In this document: positions 1 to 12,552 of the stretch, piece after piece
Numbering within the stretch: the first letter of the stretch is position 1
How the letters are laid out: the number at the start of each line of letters is the position of its first letter
From: Spisula solida
Taxonomy: Eukaryota; Mollusca; Bivalvia; Venerida; Mactridae
NCBI GenBank assembly: GCA_947247005.1
Contig: OX365945.1
Coordinates: 18,482,501 to 18,546,500 of the forward strand
Length of the DNA stretch: 64,000 nt
Direction: 5' to 3'
Position numbers and translations under genes: made by a program
Notes under the pieces: model-generated
Databases searched by the model: none
What the model saw: the letters and a program-made list of their open reading frames with translations, nothing else
What the model was told of the DNA's origin: nothing

Positions 1-148
1 GAAACAAAGATCTAAAAACGTGTATTTTTATATCTTTGACAGAAGGCACAAACGGAACTCACAAAAAACACAGACTACAAGCAAACGTCAGACATTTAGC
101 TTATGTTTCATTCCAACTGATCTTTGACAGTGGCATAACACAATTCTA

Positions 149-767
149 TACATATAAGCCAGTCTCCAGAAAAACCTGCTGTTTTGACAAAAAATATTGA
201 CTTTAAGATTTTCCATAGTATTACAGGATAATGTTAAATAAGCAAATTGCAAATTATGTTAATATCTTGAGTTTTAAGGAAGTTACAGCTGTTTTTGTAG
301 AGTCCCTATTCGGTGCTTTTTGTGTGACGTCGCAAACGTCATTCAAACGTTATTCGACGTAACTGAAATAAGTATTTCATTATTACACCATTTGATCAAT
401 TATTGACATAAACTGTTCAAAATAGTACCAATTTCTATAATTATGTTTCACTTTTCAAAATATATATCAAAATCGAAATTGTTTGCATTCAGAGAAAGGC
501 TACTTCTGTTTTAAACAACTAAATCCTCGTTTTTCTCAATCGGAGTACTTTTCTGAAATTGGCCACCATAGCAACGAAGTATGTGTTTTCGACATAATTC
601 ATAGGAAAATTTAAAGCTAAGGTATAGTACTATATGGGTCAATTACTTAAAAAAGAATCAATAGATAAGTATTTTTCCTTATTTTAGAGCTTTATCAAAA
701 TCTTGTTACATATAGTAATTACATAATGTCATTTTAGCAGGTTTTCCTGGAGACTGGCTCATATGTA
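149..767. mobile_element. MITE-like element with about 30-bp terminal inverted repeats
   Basis: A 30-nt block containing AGCCAGTCTCCAG and AAAACCTGCT (about 151-180) recurs inverted at about 736-766 with one or two mismatches. The interior is AT-rich with no ORF. TIRs on a short, non-coding interior fit a non-autonomous DNA transposon. The superfamily is not determined and no clear target duplication was seen. Confidence 0.6.
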
Positions 768-1779
768 ATGTACCACAGCTCATATAGATCTACACCATCT
801 TTTTTCTGACATCCGACGCATTACTGTGATATTTAACTTGACTTTTAGATGAATGTTTTTCATACGTGGTGAGTCTTTGGACATAACCCGTAAGTCTTTG
901 GAACATATACGAGGGATGTGTAACCGCATGGAGGCAAACACTCACGAAACGCACGTGCATCTCGGACGTACGGCCAATTTACGACATACATTAATTTGTC
1001 TGCCTAGTATATATACAAAATTCACTTGACACATTTTGTCACGTCGTGGTTTATAATAAAATAGTTATTAATCAATGAAAGTGAGGACTTAGAAAAGTTG
1101 TTAAGTATATCATGTCGATATTAAGAGAACTATTATATGTTCCATTTGCCCCCCCCCCCCCCGTGTTACATCAAGCCCCGATCTCATGTACAAGAGTGCG
1201 GTTTGGACAATTGGAAGATCAGGTCTGTATTTATTTATTTGACCTGCTCGTACAATCCTCATCGAATATTTTGTAAAAAGCGCTATATCAATCGTGACAG
1301 CAACAAAGTGCGTAGGTCTATTGTATCTACTCTGACATTATGTACATGGACATCATTTAGTGAAACATCGAAACATTATATTTGTATAAAAACATGTTTT
1401 TTAATAATGAGTCTGTATTAACAATAGTCATGATTAATGGATGAAATAAATATCAAAGTTTTCATGACATGTAATCTTATTCCACGCAATCATCACTTCA
1501 ACATCACGAACTTGCGGTGCGGGGATTTACACGATCTTTTAGTGTTTGGCTTTGTTAATACTGCCTGGACATATTTGTGTTGCACTACATTCGGTGCAGC
1601 ACTGGGTATGTAGCAACAAGTATCATGTACTCTCATCCATAGGTAGTCAGCACGTACCCTAAGATTTTACCATTGTTAACATATTCTTAAATAGGTAAAC
1701 AATTACTGGCGAGTGGTAGGGTACTTTGTGACGGCCTATGCTCTCAGCAGCTCAAAGATTTGTCCTCACCGACACTGAT
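768..1779. other. Upstream DNA, nothing recognised
   Basis: AT-rich sequence with a C14 homopolymer at 1149-1162. The small open frames here have no recognisable product or coding signature. Confidence 0.5.
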
Positions 1780-2092
1780 CAGGGCCAGGAACTTATACTT
1801 ACACTCAGCCCTCAAATATCAAAATTCACTCTTTTCAGGTTCATAGCGACAGTTTTGAGAGCGAGAATGGAAGTTGTAATACTCGCAATATTGAATTGGT
1901 ACTTCATATTATTTTTGGCTTACTTCATAGTTTAATTCAGTCACGAAGTTTTATAAATTAATTAACGTGCGTGGTTCAGGGACTGTGTATAAAGTTTGTG
2001 TGCTATAATCTTAATTTATCAGTCTTATTGCTGAATGTGGCACTCAGATTCAATAATTACAGCGTAAGTATTGGTTGTAATTCCCGGCCCTG
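1780..2092. mobile_element. Diverged copy of the CAGGGGCC...GGCCCTG MITE family
   Basis: The left end (CAGGGCCAGGAAC then ACTTACACTCAGC) and right end (GTAAGTATTGGTTGTAATTC then CCGGCCCTG) are inverted relative to each other. Both match the ends of the fresher copy at 25151-25567. Two short open frames overlapping it are by-products. Confidence 0.6.
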
Positions 2093-2929
2093 GTGTGGCT
2101 ATTGAAGCTACTGATACTGTTAAGAGATCAAGCATGTACTTCAGTATTTCAACTATCGTCATCATTACATCACACGCAAATTCTAGACTGATAACAGAGT
2201 TAACGTTATTGCCAACGTAAAACACAATTATACCATGTGAAGCATGGTTAGGGCTGACCGACATTGCGAGTATTTCGTTTCAATGAAAGATAAGTTATAA
2301 ATAACAAACCAAATGTCTACCACCTTTACTCCCGGATTGATATAGACCTATAAATGAATATGGATCATGTAATTTACGATTGCAAGACGTTCCGACGTAG
2401 GTTCATTTTTATGCACAGCGCCTAAATTTGTCATCGTATTAGAACAAAACGTCTGCTATTCCTAGAATACAATAATATATGAATATCATTATGTACAGAT
2501 CATTACACCAAGCCTGAATGTATAAGGGGAATAACTTCTACTGAGAAACTTCTTATGTTGTTACTGATTTATTGGTCTAGGCATTGTTGTTGGGCAAGAC
2601 TAAAGCAAAGTACGGCCTCTCTAGGTACATGCTTTTAAAATCATGAAACATAATCAAGTAGGGATCTATAGAGTTAGTTACAAGCGAGTGCATATAAATA
2701 TTTAAAATAAACTTGAAGAGATAGCCTAAAGCAAGTCCGTTTTTATTTGACAGTAATATACATAATTATGTTTCTTATTGTTGAATTCATTAATTTCAAG
2801 CTGCACGTTTCCCGGACCGGTTGTGCGCACATTTTAGAATAACTTGATCTCCGTGCCTAGCTGTGATCATTTTCCGCCTGTCTCGTTCCATAAGGTTAGG
2901 TTATGTCATTTACACTCACGCAACAAATT
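2093..2929. other. Upstream DNA, nothing recognised
   Basis: No coding, RNA or repeat structure could be supported here. Confidence 0.5.
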
Positions 2930-3175
2930 GAACGCTCGTTAATAATTAACGAAGATATCACCCGTGACTAAAACAAGCACGCGATACGCTCGAGCGTGTA
3001 CTACACGCGCTTGCTCGAGCAAAATCCGATTAGCGCCGATATGGGTCACTTGTCGATTGTTTCAGATGCTGAGGCTGCTGATTGGCACATCGCGGGAAAT
3101 TTGTGTCACGTGATATAAACCTGTACTCTGATTGGATATTCATGTCAACATTACAATGATGCATTCGGTTTAATG
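2930..3175 (+). promoter_or_regulatory. CpG-rich promoter-like region, candidate PLCB4 promoter
   Basis: This is a local rise in CpG in an otherwise CpG-poor neighbourhood (ACGCGATACGCTCGAGCG, ACACGCGCTTGCTCGAGC). Motifs seen: a palindromic E-box TCACGTGA at 3106-3113, two inverted CCAAT boxes (ATTGG) at 3081 and 3131, and an E2F-like GCGGGAAAT at about 3092-3100. PLCB4 needs an upstream leader exon, and this is the most promoter-like block 5' of it. The 14-kb link is inferred, and another transcript could own it. Confidence 0.4.
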
Positions 3176-3279
3176 GCAGACAGCGAGTGAGGAATTATTA
3201 GTGTTTCACTTGTTTTCTGTAATATAAGGCTATGTATGGATTATTCTAACATCGTTTAAGATGGAATAAAGCTATCAAG
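3176..3279 (+). other. Candidate non-coding leader exon ending in a splice donor
   Basis: The block directly after the promoter motifs ends ATCAAG|GTATGC, a good donor with GT at 3280. It contains short out-of-context ATG frames (such as ATG-GAA-TAA just before the donor) and no long frame, as a 5'UTR exon would. It would splice to the acceptor at 17024. The start is arbitrary because no TATA box or initiator was identified. Transcript evidence is needed to accept it. Confidence 0.3.
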
Positions 3280-4265
3280 GTATGCTGAGGATGTTTATAT
3301 GCTACATGTGTTTATATCGCAGTATTTGCTGCTAAAGCAACAGGCTGAATTTCTCAATATTTGCTCAGTTGATACAGTGTATTCTATTCTATGTAACACG
3401 TTATATTCTGCATAGAAGTTATCTTTTCTTGTTACTCGTATTTTTATGTTTTCGTTTGTTAAATTGTTATATACTGGTATAGCGAACCGGCAATTTGTCT
3501 GGCAAGAGATAGTTATAAGTCTCGATATTTTCCCAGAGGGGATAATTAACCACACTCGTGGGAACGCAACATGCTGGATTTATTTATGTATAGACCCAGC
3601 TACACGTATAGTGGGATTTCCCAATCTTCTCGCGTGTAATGGACATTACTGTAAGGCGTGACTTAATTAGCTATTTATTAAAGCACGGCAAATTTTAAAT
3701 TAGATAGAAATAGTTGGGCCAAAAACCAGACTGCACATGGCACGGATCCAGAGGGGTGGGTCCAGCCCCTCTTCAGGAATTTTAGCAAAACTCTAGTTAT
3801 ATTATGTATTTAATTTATACTAGCTTGTCAGAGCTAATAGTCTGGTCAGGTGCTCCATAACTATATACTGTAATGCTGTAAAAAGTTCTTGTACAGTATC
3901 AGTGTTGTGCATATAGGCCCTATACATTATAAATACATTGTAGTTTATATTTGTTGAAATTGTTGAAACGTACAGTATATGCAGGTGTGTGGTGTAAGCA
4001 AACATAATAGCACTTTAATTGAAAGTGCTCTTTTATTATCACTGTTGAATTGATCATGCTCTGGTATTAACCATTGATTTTGTTGGAGTTTAACATGATT
4101 TAAGCTTAGATACCAGCACAGCTATGTGTCTAGTATTGGAAATGTTATGTTTGCAGGCAGGACATAATGCTGGAGAAATATTGTAAAGTTATGATATTGC
4201 AGTGAAATGTTTAGTTCACATTGAAAACAACATTGGTTTACCAGATACAAACTTAAGGCCTTATA
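3280..4265. other. Probable leader intron, mostly unrecognised
   Basis: AT-rich DNA. A short fragment at about 3735-3775 (CACGGATCCAGAGGGG... and its CCCC-rich partner) looks like the edge of an old interspersed repeat. The open frames here have no coding signature. Confidence 0.4.
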
Positions 4266-5006
4266 CATGGGCGTAGGAGCGTCTTCAACATTGGGGGGGG
4301 GGCCAAACATTTGGGGGGGGGGGGCGAAATTTTTTAAGATATGTGGGGGTCACATTAAGTGTTATTAAACTATGGTGAATGTTTGTGTTTATAATCACTA
4401 AGGTAAGGTATATCTACTAAGTTGTTTGCTTGTCAAAATACCGGGTCAAATTGAACCCAATCATGAACTAGTATTGTAAGTAGGGGGGTCCGTGGGCATG
4501 CTCCCCCTTGGAAATTTTGAAAACATTGGATCAATCTGGTGCGTTCTGAGATAATTATTTGGTAAGATCAATCAAACTAAAGTCCTTATTTTGTAAATAT
4601 TTTGACTTATTATTGGACAGATGCCCGAATTCTGAGAGTTAAGTGGTTTAGTAAGGGAATTTAACATAGCAATGGCAAAGTTTCAAAGCAATATAGGAGC
4701 TGGTGCAAACATTATCTTACAATGTATTTCTGTAGTCTTTGTAGCTCTTTTCAACCGTGACGTGATCAGGTGATAACATATTTCATAGATTAAAAATAAT
4801 TTTGCGAGCGAAGGGAGCACGAAAATTCACATTTTATACTTTTTAACCAAGGATAAAAGGAAAATTACCTATTACAAGACTATTTGAAGCTGAAAATAAT
4901 GACTATGGTCTGAATTATTGGGGGGGCCAAACGATATGTTGGCCCCCCCTGTCTTAACATTGGGGGGGCCTGGCCCCCCTTGGCCCCCCCTTCTCCTACG
5001 CCCATG
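4266..5006. mobile_element. MITE with CATGGGCGTAGGAG inverted ends and TTATA target duplication
   Basis: The terminal 14 bp CATGGGCGTAGGAG (4266-4279) is perfectly inverted at 4993-5006. Flanking TTATA occurs on both sides. The subterminal regions are rich in G or C homopolymer runs (GGGGGGCC / GGCCCCCC). The interior is non-coding. Confidence 0.75.
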
Positions 5007-5936
5007 TTATATTATATTCAGTTAAAATATTTATAGACAGAGTCTGACACTTCTCACACCTACATGTAACACTTAACAGAGTCTGACATTTTTCACACCT
5101 GACCTTTAATATCAAGGCTTATGCTTCCGCGAGTCTCCTGACACTATTCACCGCTAACCGAGTCCCTGAGTCCTGACACTATTAATGCCCTCTCGGACCT
5201 TTTCTCCACCAAAGTTAAATTTTACTGAAAAAATTCTATGATAGTTTAATTGTGCAGAATTTTTTCTGAAGTATAATATCGAAGTAAAAGTTAAAACTGT
5301 ACTTTAAAAAATTATATGATAGTTGAATTGTGCAGATTTTATATGCGCAACAGCCTCGAACCGCAGAAAACGCAGAAATAAAAACCTGCAGAATTAACCT
5401 GCTATACAGTACCATTAATGATATTCTGATACCATGGTATTCTATTGCACAGGATTGTAAAATTTGCTGTTTAATCTTGCTGCAGTATGGCGTTGTTGTC
5501 TTTGCTGTCAATTTAGTAGCACTCTGAATTTGAAATCCTTGAATTTAAATAAAACCGATGATTGAGTATTGATCAGAGAGTGCTGGAACAACTGGTATTG
5601 TACGTCATAACAAAACAGTCTGAATGATGAATAAAACAGTAATGGTTCCAAATTATGGAAACAATGGAATTAACATTCCATTTGTCATTGGCAGTCAAAC
5701 CATATTGGCATTGTTCTTGTGAAAATTGTGCTTGATTAATCACCCTGTAAAAATGTGGAACAAACAAGAGTTGAGTCTTGACGACAGCTCAATACACGAT
5801 TTTACAACAGGAATTGCGTCTGTCACTGTTGTAGCAATGCAAATGCAGTTGTAACATCCTACTGAACACAAAAAAGTGACACATGCATGAATTACGCAGG
5901 TTCCTTTCTCTGTGATTTTTTTTTCCTCTTTGGCAA
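5007..5936. other. Leader intron, decayed short duplications only
   Basis: Degenerate duplications of 'GAGTCTGACA...CACACCT' (5040-5100) and of 'TATGATAGTT.AATTGTGCAG' (5235-5335). Otherwise nothing recognised. Confidence 0.4.
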
Positions 5937-6236
5937 AGGGTCCGGGCCTGTTCAGATTGGGAATTTTTGCATCGTGACAACTTGAAATTGTGAATTTCCA
6001 TGAAGCAGAAAGGCCAAATAAAACAGAAAAAGAGATTACTTGTGAATGAAATGTGGATGTTAACTGGTTTCTTTGAACTTTATGCTTGACCTCTTGTCAA
6101 AAATGTTCATAACTTTATCATTTTATGTCCGATTTTGAAAATTATTTTTTTAAATTGTTAATTGGGAATTTCTCCATTTACATTTGGGAAAATTATAGCC
6201 TATTTGCAATTGGGAAAGGGTCCTTTTCCGGACCCT
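5937..6236. mobile_element. Short inverted-repeat element with AGGGTCCGG ends
   Basis: AGGGTCCGG (5937-5945) is inverted as CCGGACCCT (6228-6236), and an ATTGGGAA word recurs inside. About 300 bp and non-coding. A MITE or SINE-like repeat is likely, but the boundaries are approximate. Confidence 0.4.
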
Positions 6237-7474
6237 ATAAAGAAGGAAAAAATCAATGAATTTCAGCATCTTTTGAAAGTCATACAGGGTTGGACTCTAA
6301 GAGTGCTGAGTCAAATGTAACCCCTGTATTTTGTCCACAGAATAGTAAAATACTGTAGGAAATGACCAAATTGCACTTTGGAGTACAGCATCGAGTGAAA
6401 CTCAGTATACTGTGTGAACTTGTGTTGATTATAATACTGTTCAAACAGTTCATTTGTATGAACTGAATTCGGTTAGTCAAGTTTCCTATAACGAGTATAA
6501 AGGAACAATTAAAACTTCCTGTTATCGTACAATCACTTGTCAAATAGCATTTTATGGCTCATATGCAAACACAGGTATTGAGATTAAAAGATGTTTATTA
6601 CCGGGTTCTCTATAGATCTGTCAGAGAGTAAATATCCAGCTGATTTATGTGGTACAAGAAATCTCACTTTCATGGTAGAGATAACAACGTACTGCATACT
6701 CTGTACTGTTCAACTTTTCTACTGTTTGAAATTGACACTAGTATGCTGATTACTGTTATTTGTGATATATGTTAGTACCTGATTAAACAATTCTTTGTTT
6801 ACTAAGATGGATCATAAATTAGCTTTTTGTTTTAAAATATTGTTTTAATAAAAGTTAAAAAACAAGTCAGACAGAGAAAGCACCACTTACAGAAATAGCT
6901 GAGCACAAAAGGAACAAAAACCTGAAGACCTCTGAACTTGAAGCAGATAGAAACACTATACCACTACTCATTGCTATTAAGGCGGATATAGACACATGCA
7001 ATTTAATTAATGTCTGAAATCTCAGTCTAGGTAGAGATACAAGAATGTCAACTACTTGTTTCTCTTCATAAAGACAAACTAATTGACCAATTAACCAGTA
7101 CAGAGATGCTCATTACTACCAATATTAGAATAGATAAATTCCTCTATTATCTCCCCTGCCTTCTCACAAGTTCTCCCACTGCTCCTAGGGCTGACTCTGT
7201 AAGGAATCACTTACTTGGCTGATCTACACACGTCATACAAATGTACCACAGAGGAAATAAAAATCGTACCAGTAATTCCCTTGCTTAGACGCTCGGCAAA
7301 GAAGGGAAACTGACTTCTCTTCTCTCAAACCCTTGTGGCGCTGGATAACATCTGGAATGAGGTGTCGAAAGTGATTAATATCAGTTGTAAAACTTGTTTC
7401 ACAATGGACCTAAAATAAATTAGTATAAAATAAAAGAATAAAATAAGAACCCAACCATTATCATTATATATTAC
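6237..7474. other. Leader intron, nothing recognised
   Basis: No gene, RNA or repeat structure could be supported. Confidence 0.4.
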
Positions 7475-7629
7475 CAGGCCTAGACACTAACTATTTTGGC
7501 CACTGGTCCGACAGGGCAAAAGCGCCAAATTTGTAAATAGGACAGTAACTGGTCCTTCAGAATTTTCATTGGTCCTTCTGGATTTCCACTGGTCTCGGAC
7601 CAGCGGACCAGTGTTAGTGTCGAGTTCTG
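7475..7629 (+). mobile_element. 155-bp interspersed element, copy 1
   Basis: It matches the inverted copy at 40491-40643 at close to 90% by eye. The ends are weak inverted repeats (TAGACACTAAC / GTTAGTGTCGA). The word CTGGTCC recurs internally, and there is a near-palindrome CTGGTCTCGGACCAG. Non-coding; probably a short non-autonomous DNA element. Confidence 0.65.
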
Positions 7630-8533
7630 ATTACTATATACATGTACTATATGTTATATACATGTAGCTCGGCATCTTAAACTAGAGTAGGGTAAAGAGA
7701 CTAGACTACATGGTAACACGCTTTTTCTTTGGTACTGAATACTGATTCAGTGATTGTGACTGGAGGTAGTGGAGGTATAGTAATCATTAGTGGATAATTT
7801 TACACCTCTATAAGTATAATTGTGTTTGAAGGAGACTCTTCTCTCCTTTTAAGGATGATAAGATTTGCTTTGGAGTGATTTTATACTGCTTTTGTCAACA
7901 GTTTTGGTTTAGTTCAGTAAGCTACAAGTCTAGTGCAGTTCATTGCCCGGTTTTATCTCTAGTGCATATAAATATTGTTAGAAGTGTTGCATACAGAATT
8001 GTTTATATATTTTTTTTTCACAAATGTGTATGAAATGTGTTCCTTATTGGCTTGTATATTATCATACATGTGTAAATCACTTGAACTCATTGTACTTAAC
8101 TTGCAACATTAAAGTCATGCTCATGTAGTGTCACAGTTTTTCATTGCTTTTTTAAATGCCAAGTTTCAATTTTTACCAATGTCAAAATTTTTCCTCTCAG
8201 TGGCATTCGCATACTGATGGAAAAACCTGAATACACCAGGAAAACCCAGAATACACCAGGAAAAACTCGGATACACCTGGATCCAGCACATGTCTGTCTA
8301 TCTGGTAAACAACTTACCATTGTACTTTGAAGCTGTTATGTTATTAAATACAGGCAGATCTTCTTGTCTTCACTTTGGCCTTTATGTGTGTGATATGCTA
8401 GTGATAATTTGGATGTGTCTGAAGTCTTGATGAACACCAGGTCCTGTCCTCTCACTAAATAAATATGTTCCAATTGGGTTGTGTGTCCCCTCACCGTAGA
8501 CTGCATCTGTCCCTAGTATGCTCTAGCTCTCAC
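7630..8533. other. Leader intron with one small tandem repeat
   Basis: A roughly 22-bp unit (GAATACACCAGGAAAA-type) repeats about three times at 8221-8290. The rest is not recognised. Confidence 0.45.
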
Positions 8534-9020
8534 CTGGGTACTGTTTTATCAAAGCATTTACGCTAGCGTAACTCTAAGTTTTCCGTAAATATTGCGTACG
8601 TCGATAATATTTGCGCAAATGCGTTTTACTAAGATATTTTTTCTCGTGTTTTGTCGTAAGTATTTGCGTAATTCTACGCAAGGTCCGAGTGACTGTAAAT
8701 AGCAAATATGAACGTAGTGAGGAGTTTTTGCCACGCACTGTTGATTTTCGACCGTCACTTGTTGTTCTAGACGGTGACTAGTAATATAAAATTGTTTAAT
8801 CATCAAAACTTATCGAGCTTTTCTGTATATTTATTCACTCTGGTTCCCGTTATATTGGTAATATTGTGGCCCGGTCTACATTCAATATTCAATATTTTTA
8901 CGTAAATGTATGAAACAACTTGTGATCGATAAGTAAAACACACTTAAGGATTTGCGTAAGTGACAAATATATCCGTAAACTTACGCGACATTTACGCATT
9001 GTTAGTAAAACAGTACCCTG
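8534..9020. mobile_element. MITE with GGGTACTGTTTTA inverted ends
   Basis: CTGGGTACTGTTTTATCAA at the left mirrors the right end, whose reverse complement is CAGGGTACTGTTTTACTAA. Subterminal TTTACG/CGTAAA words repeat many times on both sides. The 82-codon frame inside is not a gene. Confidence 0.7.
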
Positions 9021-9253
9021 TTGTTTACATCTGGTCTAGTATGTAATGTCTACCCATAAAATATCATAGCTGTTCCATTATAGATTAAAATCACCCTATT
9101 TCTATTTATAAACACAAAGAATGCAATGTTCCCCAATTAATTTAAATCAACAAAAAGGATGACATTGACCAAGGGAGTGTATTCAGCAAAGTCAGATTTC
9201 TGCAAAATAAAATACATGTCATACACAGATGACCAGGGCAGTACATTCATATA

Positions 9254-9379
9254 TGGGACAATAAGTGCAATTGCGCATGGTAGTGGGACAGTTACCTACT
9301 CTTTGCTTTGGTAACTGAGGTAACTTGCTCTATATCTATGGTAACTGACTATACCATATAGCAAGCACTTATTGTACCA
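9254..9379. mobile_element. Small fold-back element
   Basis: GACAATAAGTGC on the left is inverted near the right end (GCACTTATTGTACC), with further imperfect pairing (GGTAACTGAGGTAAC and its partner). About 126 bp, consistent with a tiny MITE. Confidence 0.5.
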
Positions 9380-11227
9380 CTTCTAAGTACATTTGCTTGA
9401 TTTTACAAGAATTATTTGTAATATACTTCAGTATTATATACTTATAATGTATGTGCCAGACACTTGTTGTTGTTTTGGTTTTTTTTTTATGATCTGACTA
9501 AGAACGTATTATAACCAGACATAAGGCCTTGTCTAGTCTTATATGATGATAGTTTTACATGAGTTTGCATTGATTTCTTACAGTTTTGGTTGTCTGTTTT
9601 AATGGGATTTGTAACTGAGACTTGTGGCAAAGGAGAATGTAAGGAAACATCCTAATATTAACCAAATACTTAAGACTATTACATTTTAACAGTAGAATAT
9701 ACTTAGTAGCTTACAAATTCACTTGAAAATCGTGGACTTAACAACCTTTAACAAATAATAAGGCAGAGCAATCTCTCCACTGGCATGTACATAATGTCAG
9801 TTGGTAGAGGGTTTACAGAATGCCAGCTGACATGTGATATGAAGATTGAATGTTTGAATTGATTGTCCTGGGTTGATCCAAAGGGTCTCGATGCTATTTT
9901 AGGGTCTGTCAAATTAAGAATACTCTATTTACTGTAGACTGTTAGAGTATAGTTTTTTGTCTGACGCTAAAATTGCACTGAGAGCCTGTGGGTTGATCAT
10001 CATGCTCACATTATTCCTCCCGGATAGAGAAACAAGACTTAGTGCTTGTTACACACACGGGAAGCTGTCATCAAGATTGATAAATTGTTTCTTAATTGGT
10101 GTTAACTATTTAAGTTCAAGCTTAGAGTAGCTTCGTCAAGCTTAGAGTAGCTAGCTTCGTCCGTATAGGGAAAACCATGTGTGATTTAGCAAACACACTT
10201 GACCTGGATCGCTGTCAGCTTTTTCTCCTTTTCTTTAATGTTAATAATAATATTTACATTATAGTAGTTCTTACTTCTGTGTGTATTTGTTGCTAGAATA
10301 TTGAACGTCTGCATCAAACATATTACTAGAAAGTTCTCATCAAGGTACTGGGTAATAATGTTTAACTTAATTGTTGAAATGGAAGAAACATATTGGCCAT
10401 GAGTACCTGTTAATGTCATCCCCATCTTTGCTTGTTAATGTTATGCATGTTCTTAAAGCTCAATGCTCAAACGCTCAAACATTTAAGAAAAAGAAATAAC
10501 ACTTGTTAATAACATCATTCCTCATTACCCCATATCTTTAATAAATAAACAGTTATAATTATATACTGTACATTAGTTTGATGCAATGCACCTGTGGTCT
10601 AGTGATCCGGGTTTGATTCCCAGTTACAGCAGTTCATAGCCAGTATACCTACAAGTTTGTGCATCTTATATTTGAAATGGGCGCATCTGCACGAAAACAA
10701 ACACACTGGCATCAACCATGTGATAAACAATATCAATTATCTGTCTATTAACAAATTCAAACAAAAAATTGAATGTCAAACTGCAAAAACTTGCAAAATC
10801 GGCCTCAATTTTACATGCAGTCTGCAGTCTTTTTGATATAAACATGACCTGTTAGTTTGTGCACATAAACTGATGACGTCATTAGAATCGCACGGGAAGG
10901 ATTTTGCCATTAAAAAGTTTTGTAAAATAAAGTTTGATCATTTGTCTGTAAGTTAGCACCATTTTCCAATCATAGATATATCTTATCTAATGCAAACTTT
11001 GAGGAAAACAAATGTCACCCTATTTTGCGACCGGAAGCGGTGAATATGTAAGAACAGTAAAATCGCTGCTCGGACAAAACTCACCGTGAACATATCAAAC
11101 CCTGTTTTTGTCGCATTTTTTTGCATTATTCGGCTGAATAAATGTCTTTTTAATAACTTCCAATGAATTTGAAAACAGAAATGAGTTCTTTAGCAAAGAA
11201 ATGAAAGTTTTACTAAAATGCACGAAG
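9380..11227. other. Leader intron, mostly unrecognised
   Basis: It holds a tRNA-like SINE scrap at 10588-10632 (listed separately) and a short duplication of CAAGCTTAGAGTAGCT at 10118-10155. Nothing else is supported. Confidence 0.4.
10588..10632 (+). repeat. tRNA-derived SINE scrap
   Basis: TGGTCTAGTG next to GGGTTTGATTCCC resembles Pol III A and B boxes brought close together. It is too short to be a tRNA. A deleted SINE head is likely. Confidence 0.35.
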
Positions 11228-11992
11228 ATCATCCGATCGAGTACTCGGGTACTCGGAAAGCTATAAATGTGAATGATATTTGGGACACAGAAATGTTGTA
11301 CTGCAAACGTGCGTGTTCAACTTCAAATAGAACATCGTGTATGCCTGTCCATTCTGTTCAGTTGATGGTCAAATCTATATCGGTAGAAGAATGTTGAAAC
11401 AAAAAAACTAACAAAAGAACAACAATACAGTGTAAATGCAGTATAAGTTATAGTCAATAACGCATGAAAATCAAATAATAACAAATTAACAAATAAGGGG
11501 GAATACTCTTATCAACCGGTGACATAGTAATATTTACACAGCGTGATGCAGACGAGTTATCGTTTATTCATACACGCGTGAGAACGATTATAATTTAAAG
11601 TAATATTTTATTAATTTCTTAATCGATTGTCGCACCAAATAAACAATACATTGTAACTGCCAATTAAAGATCGATTACAATCACTCGGATTGATGTCAAC
11701 AAAAGAACCCGAAGCTACGTGTCATAAACAAACTAACAGACGATGATTGACAGGTCTGCATGTGTTTTGCTTGTAATTAGCGACCTCATAGCGGCGATTA
11801 AGGATTGATGACACGTTGTTAATTGTAATTTTAGTTGACCAGATAAGACTTGGACACGTTCTGTACAATACAGGATTAACAATAATTATTTTTATTTTTT
11901 ACCGAGTACTCGAATACTGATTTTGATATTCGATAATCGGACCTTTGAACGAGTACTCGAGTACTTGAGTACTCGGGTACTCGTTGCCATCC
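11228..11992. mobile_element. Element bounded by GAGTACTCGGGTACTCG repeats
   Basis: The left edge (GATCGAGTACTCGGGTACTC) and the right edge (repeated GAGTACTCG words, then TTGCCATCC) carry the same inverted-repeat-prone text. The interior is non-coding. The exact ends are uncertain. Confidence 0.4.
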
Positions 11993-12480
11993 ATAATATA
12001 TATACAACTGAATTTTAAAAAAAAGTTTTTAACAATGAATGTGTTTTATGCATCCAGTGGCGGGGGGCACATGTGGCGATAAGAATCTAACCAGTGTAAC
12101 CTCAGAATTTTGGAATGCATGTCTTTGTCCATTATTGGGAGTATACATGTAATTCTGGGTGCTATATCGAGATGATCTGACACGAGTCACTGTAATGTTT
12201 GAGATCAATATGGTAATAGTAGAATGGAGAACAAGCAAGTTTTGTTTCCTTTTAATCTGCCATTGTTGCTGCACTGTAATTTACTGATCATACAAATTGC
12301 TCATGCTATAATTAAAGTCATAAAACGTTATTGGTTTGAGTCATATTTTGTAAAGATCCTCAGTTAATTGTTGTTTGTCAATTAGTGTATATGACACTGA
12401 GACTGAGCAACAGAGGTTTGTATCCATCATCTGTTGGATTGAATAACTGATGTATGAAATATGTGGGAGAAAAATGTGCA

Positions 12481-12552
12481 CCCAGACCGGGGCTCGAACA
12501 AGGGGACCCTTTGCTTACAGGGCAAATGCTCTACCAACTGAGCTAGCTGGCT
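12481..12552 (-). pseudogene. tRNA-Thr-like pseudogene or SINE head
   Basis: Read on the minus strand: a canonical D arm (TAGCTCAGTTGGTAGAGC), a perfect 5-bp anticodon stem (TTTGC/GCAAA) with loop CCTGTAA (anticodon TGT, Thr), and a TTCGAGCC T loop/B box. The acceptor stem pairs at only 5 of 7 positions, the T stem has mismatches and position 33 is C instead of T. It is therefore a decayed tRNA or, more likely, the head of a tRNA-derived SINE. Confidence 0.6.

Noticed and set aside
1149..1162. C14 run (and G20 at 22530-22549) as G-quadruplex regulators
   Set aside because: Single homopolymer runs prone to slippage and assembly error. There is no surrounding structure to support a function.
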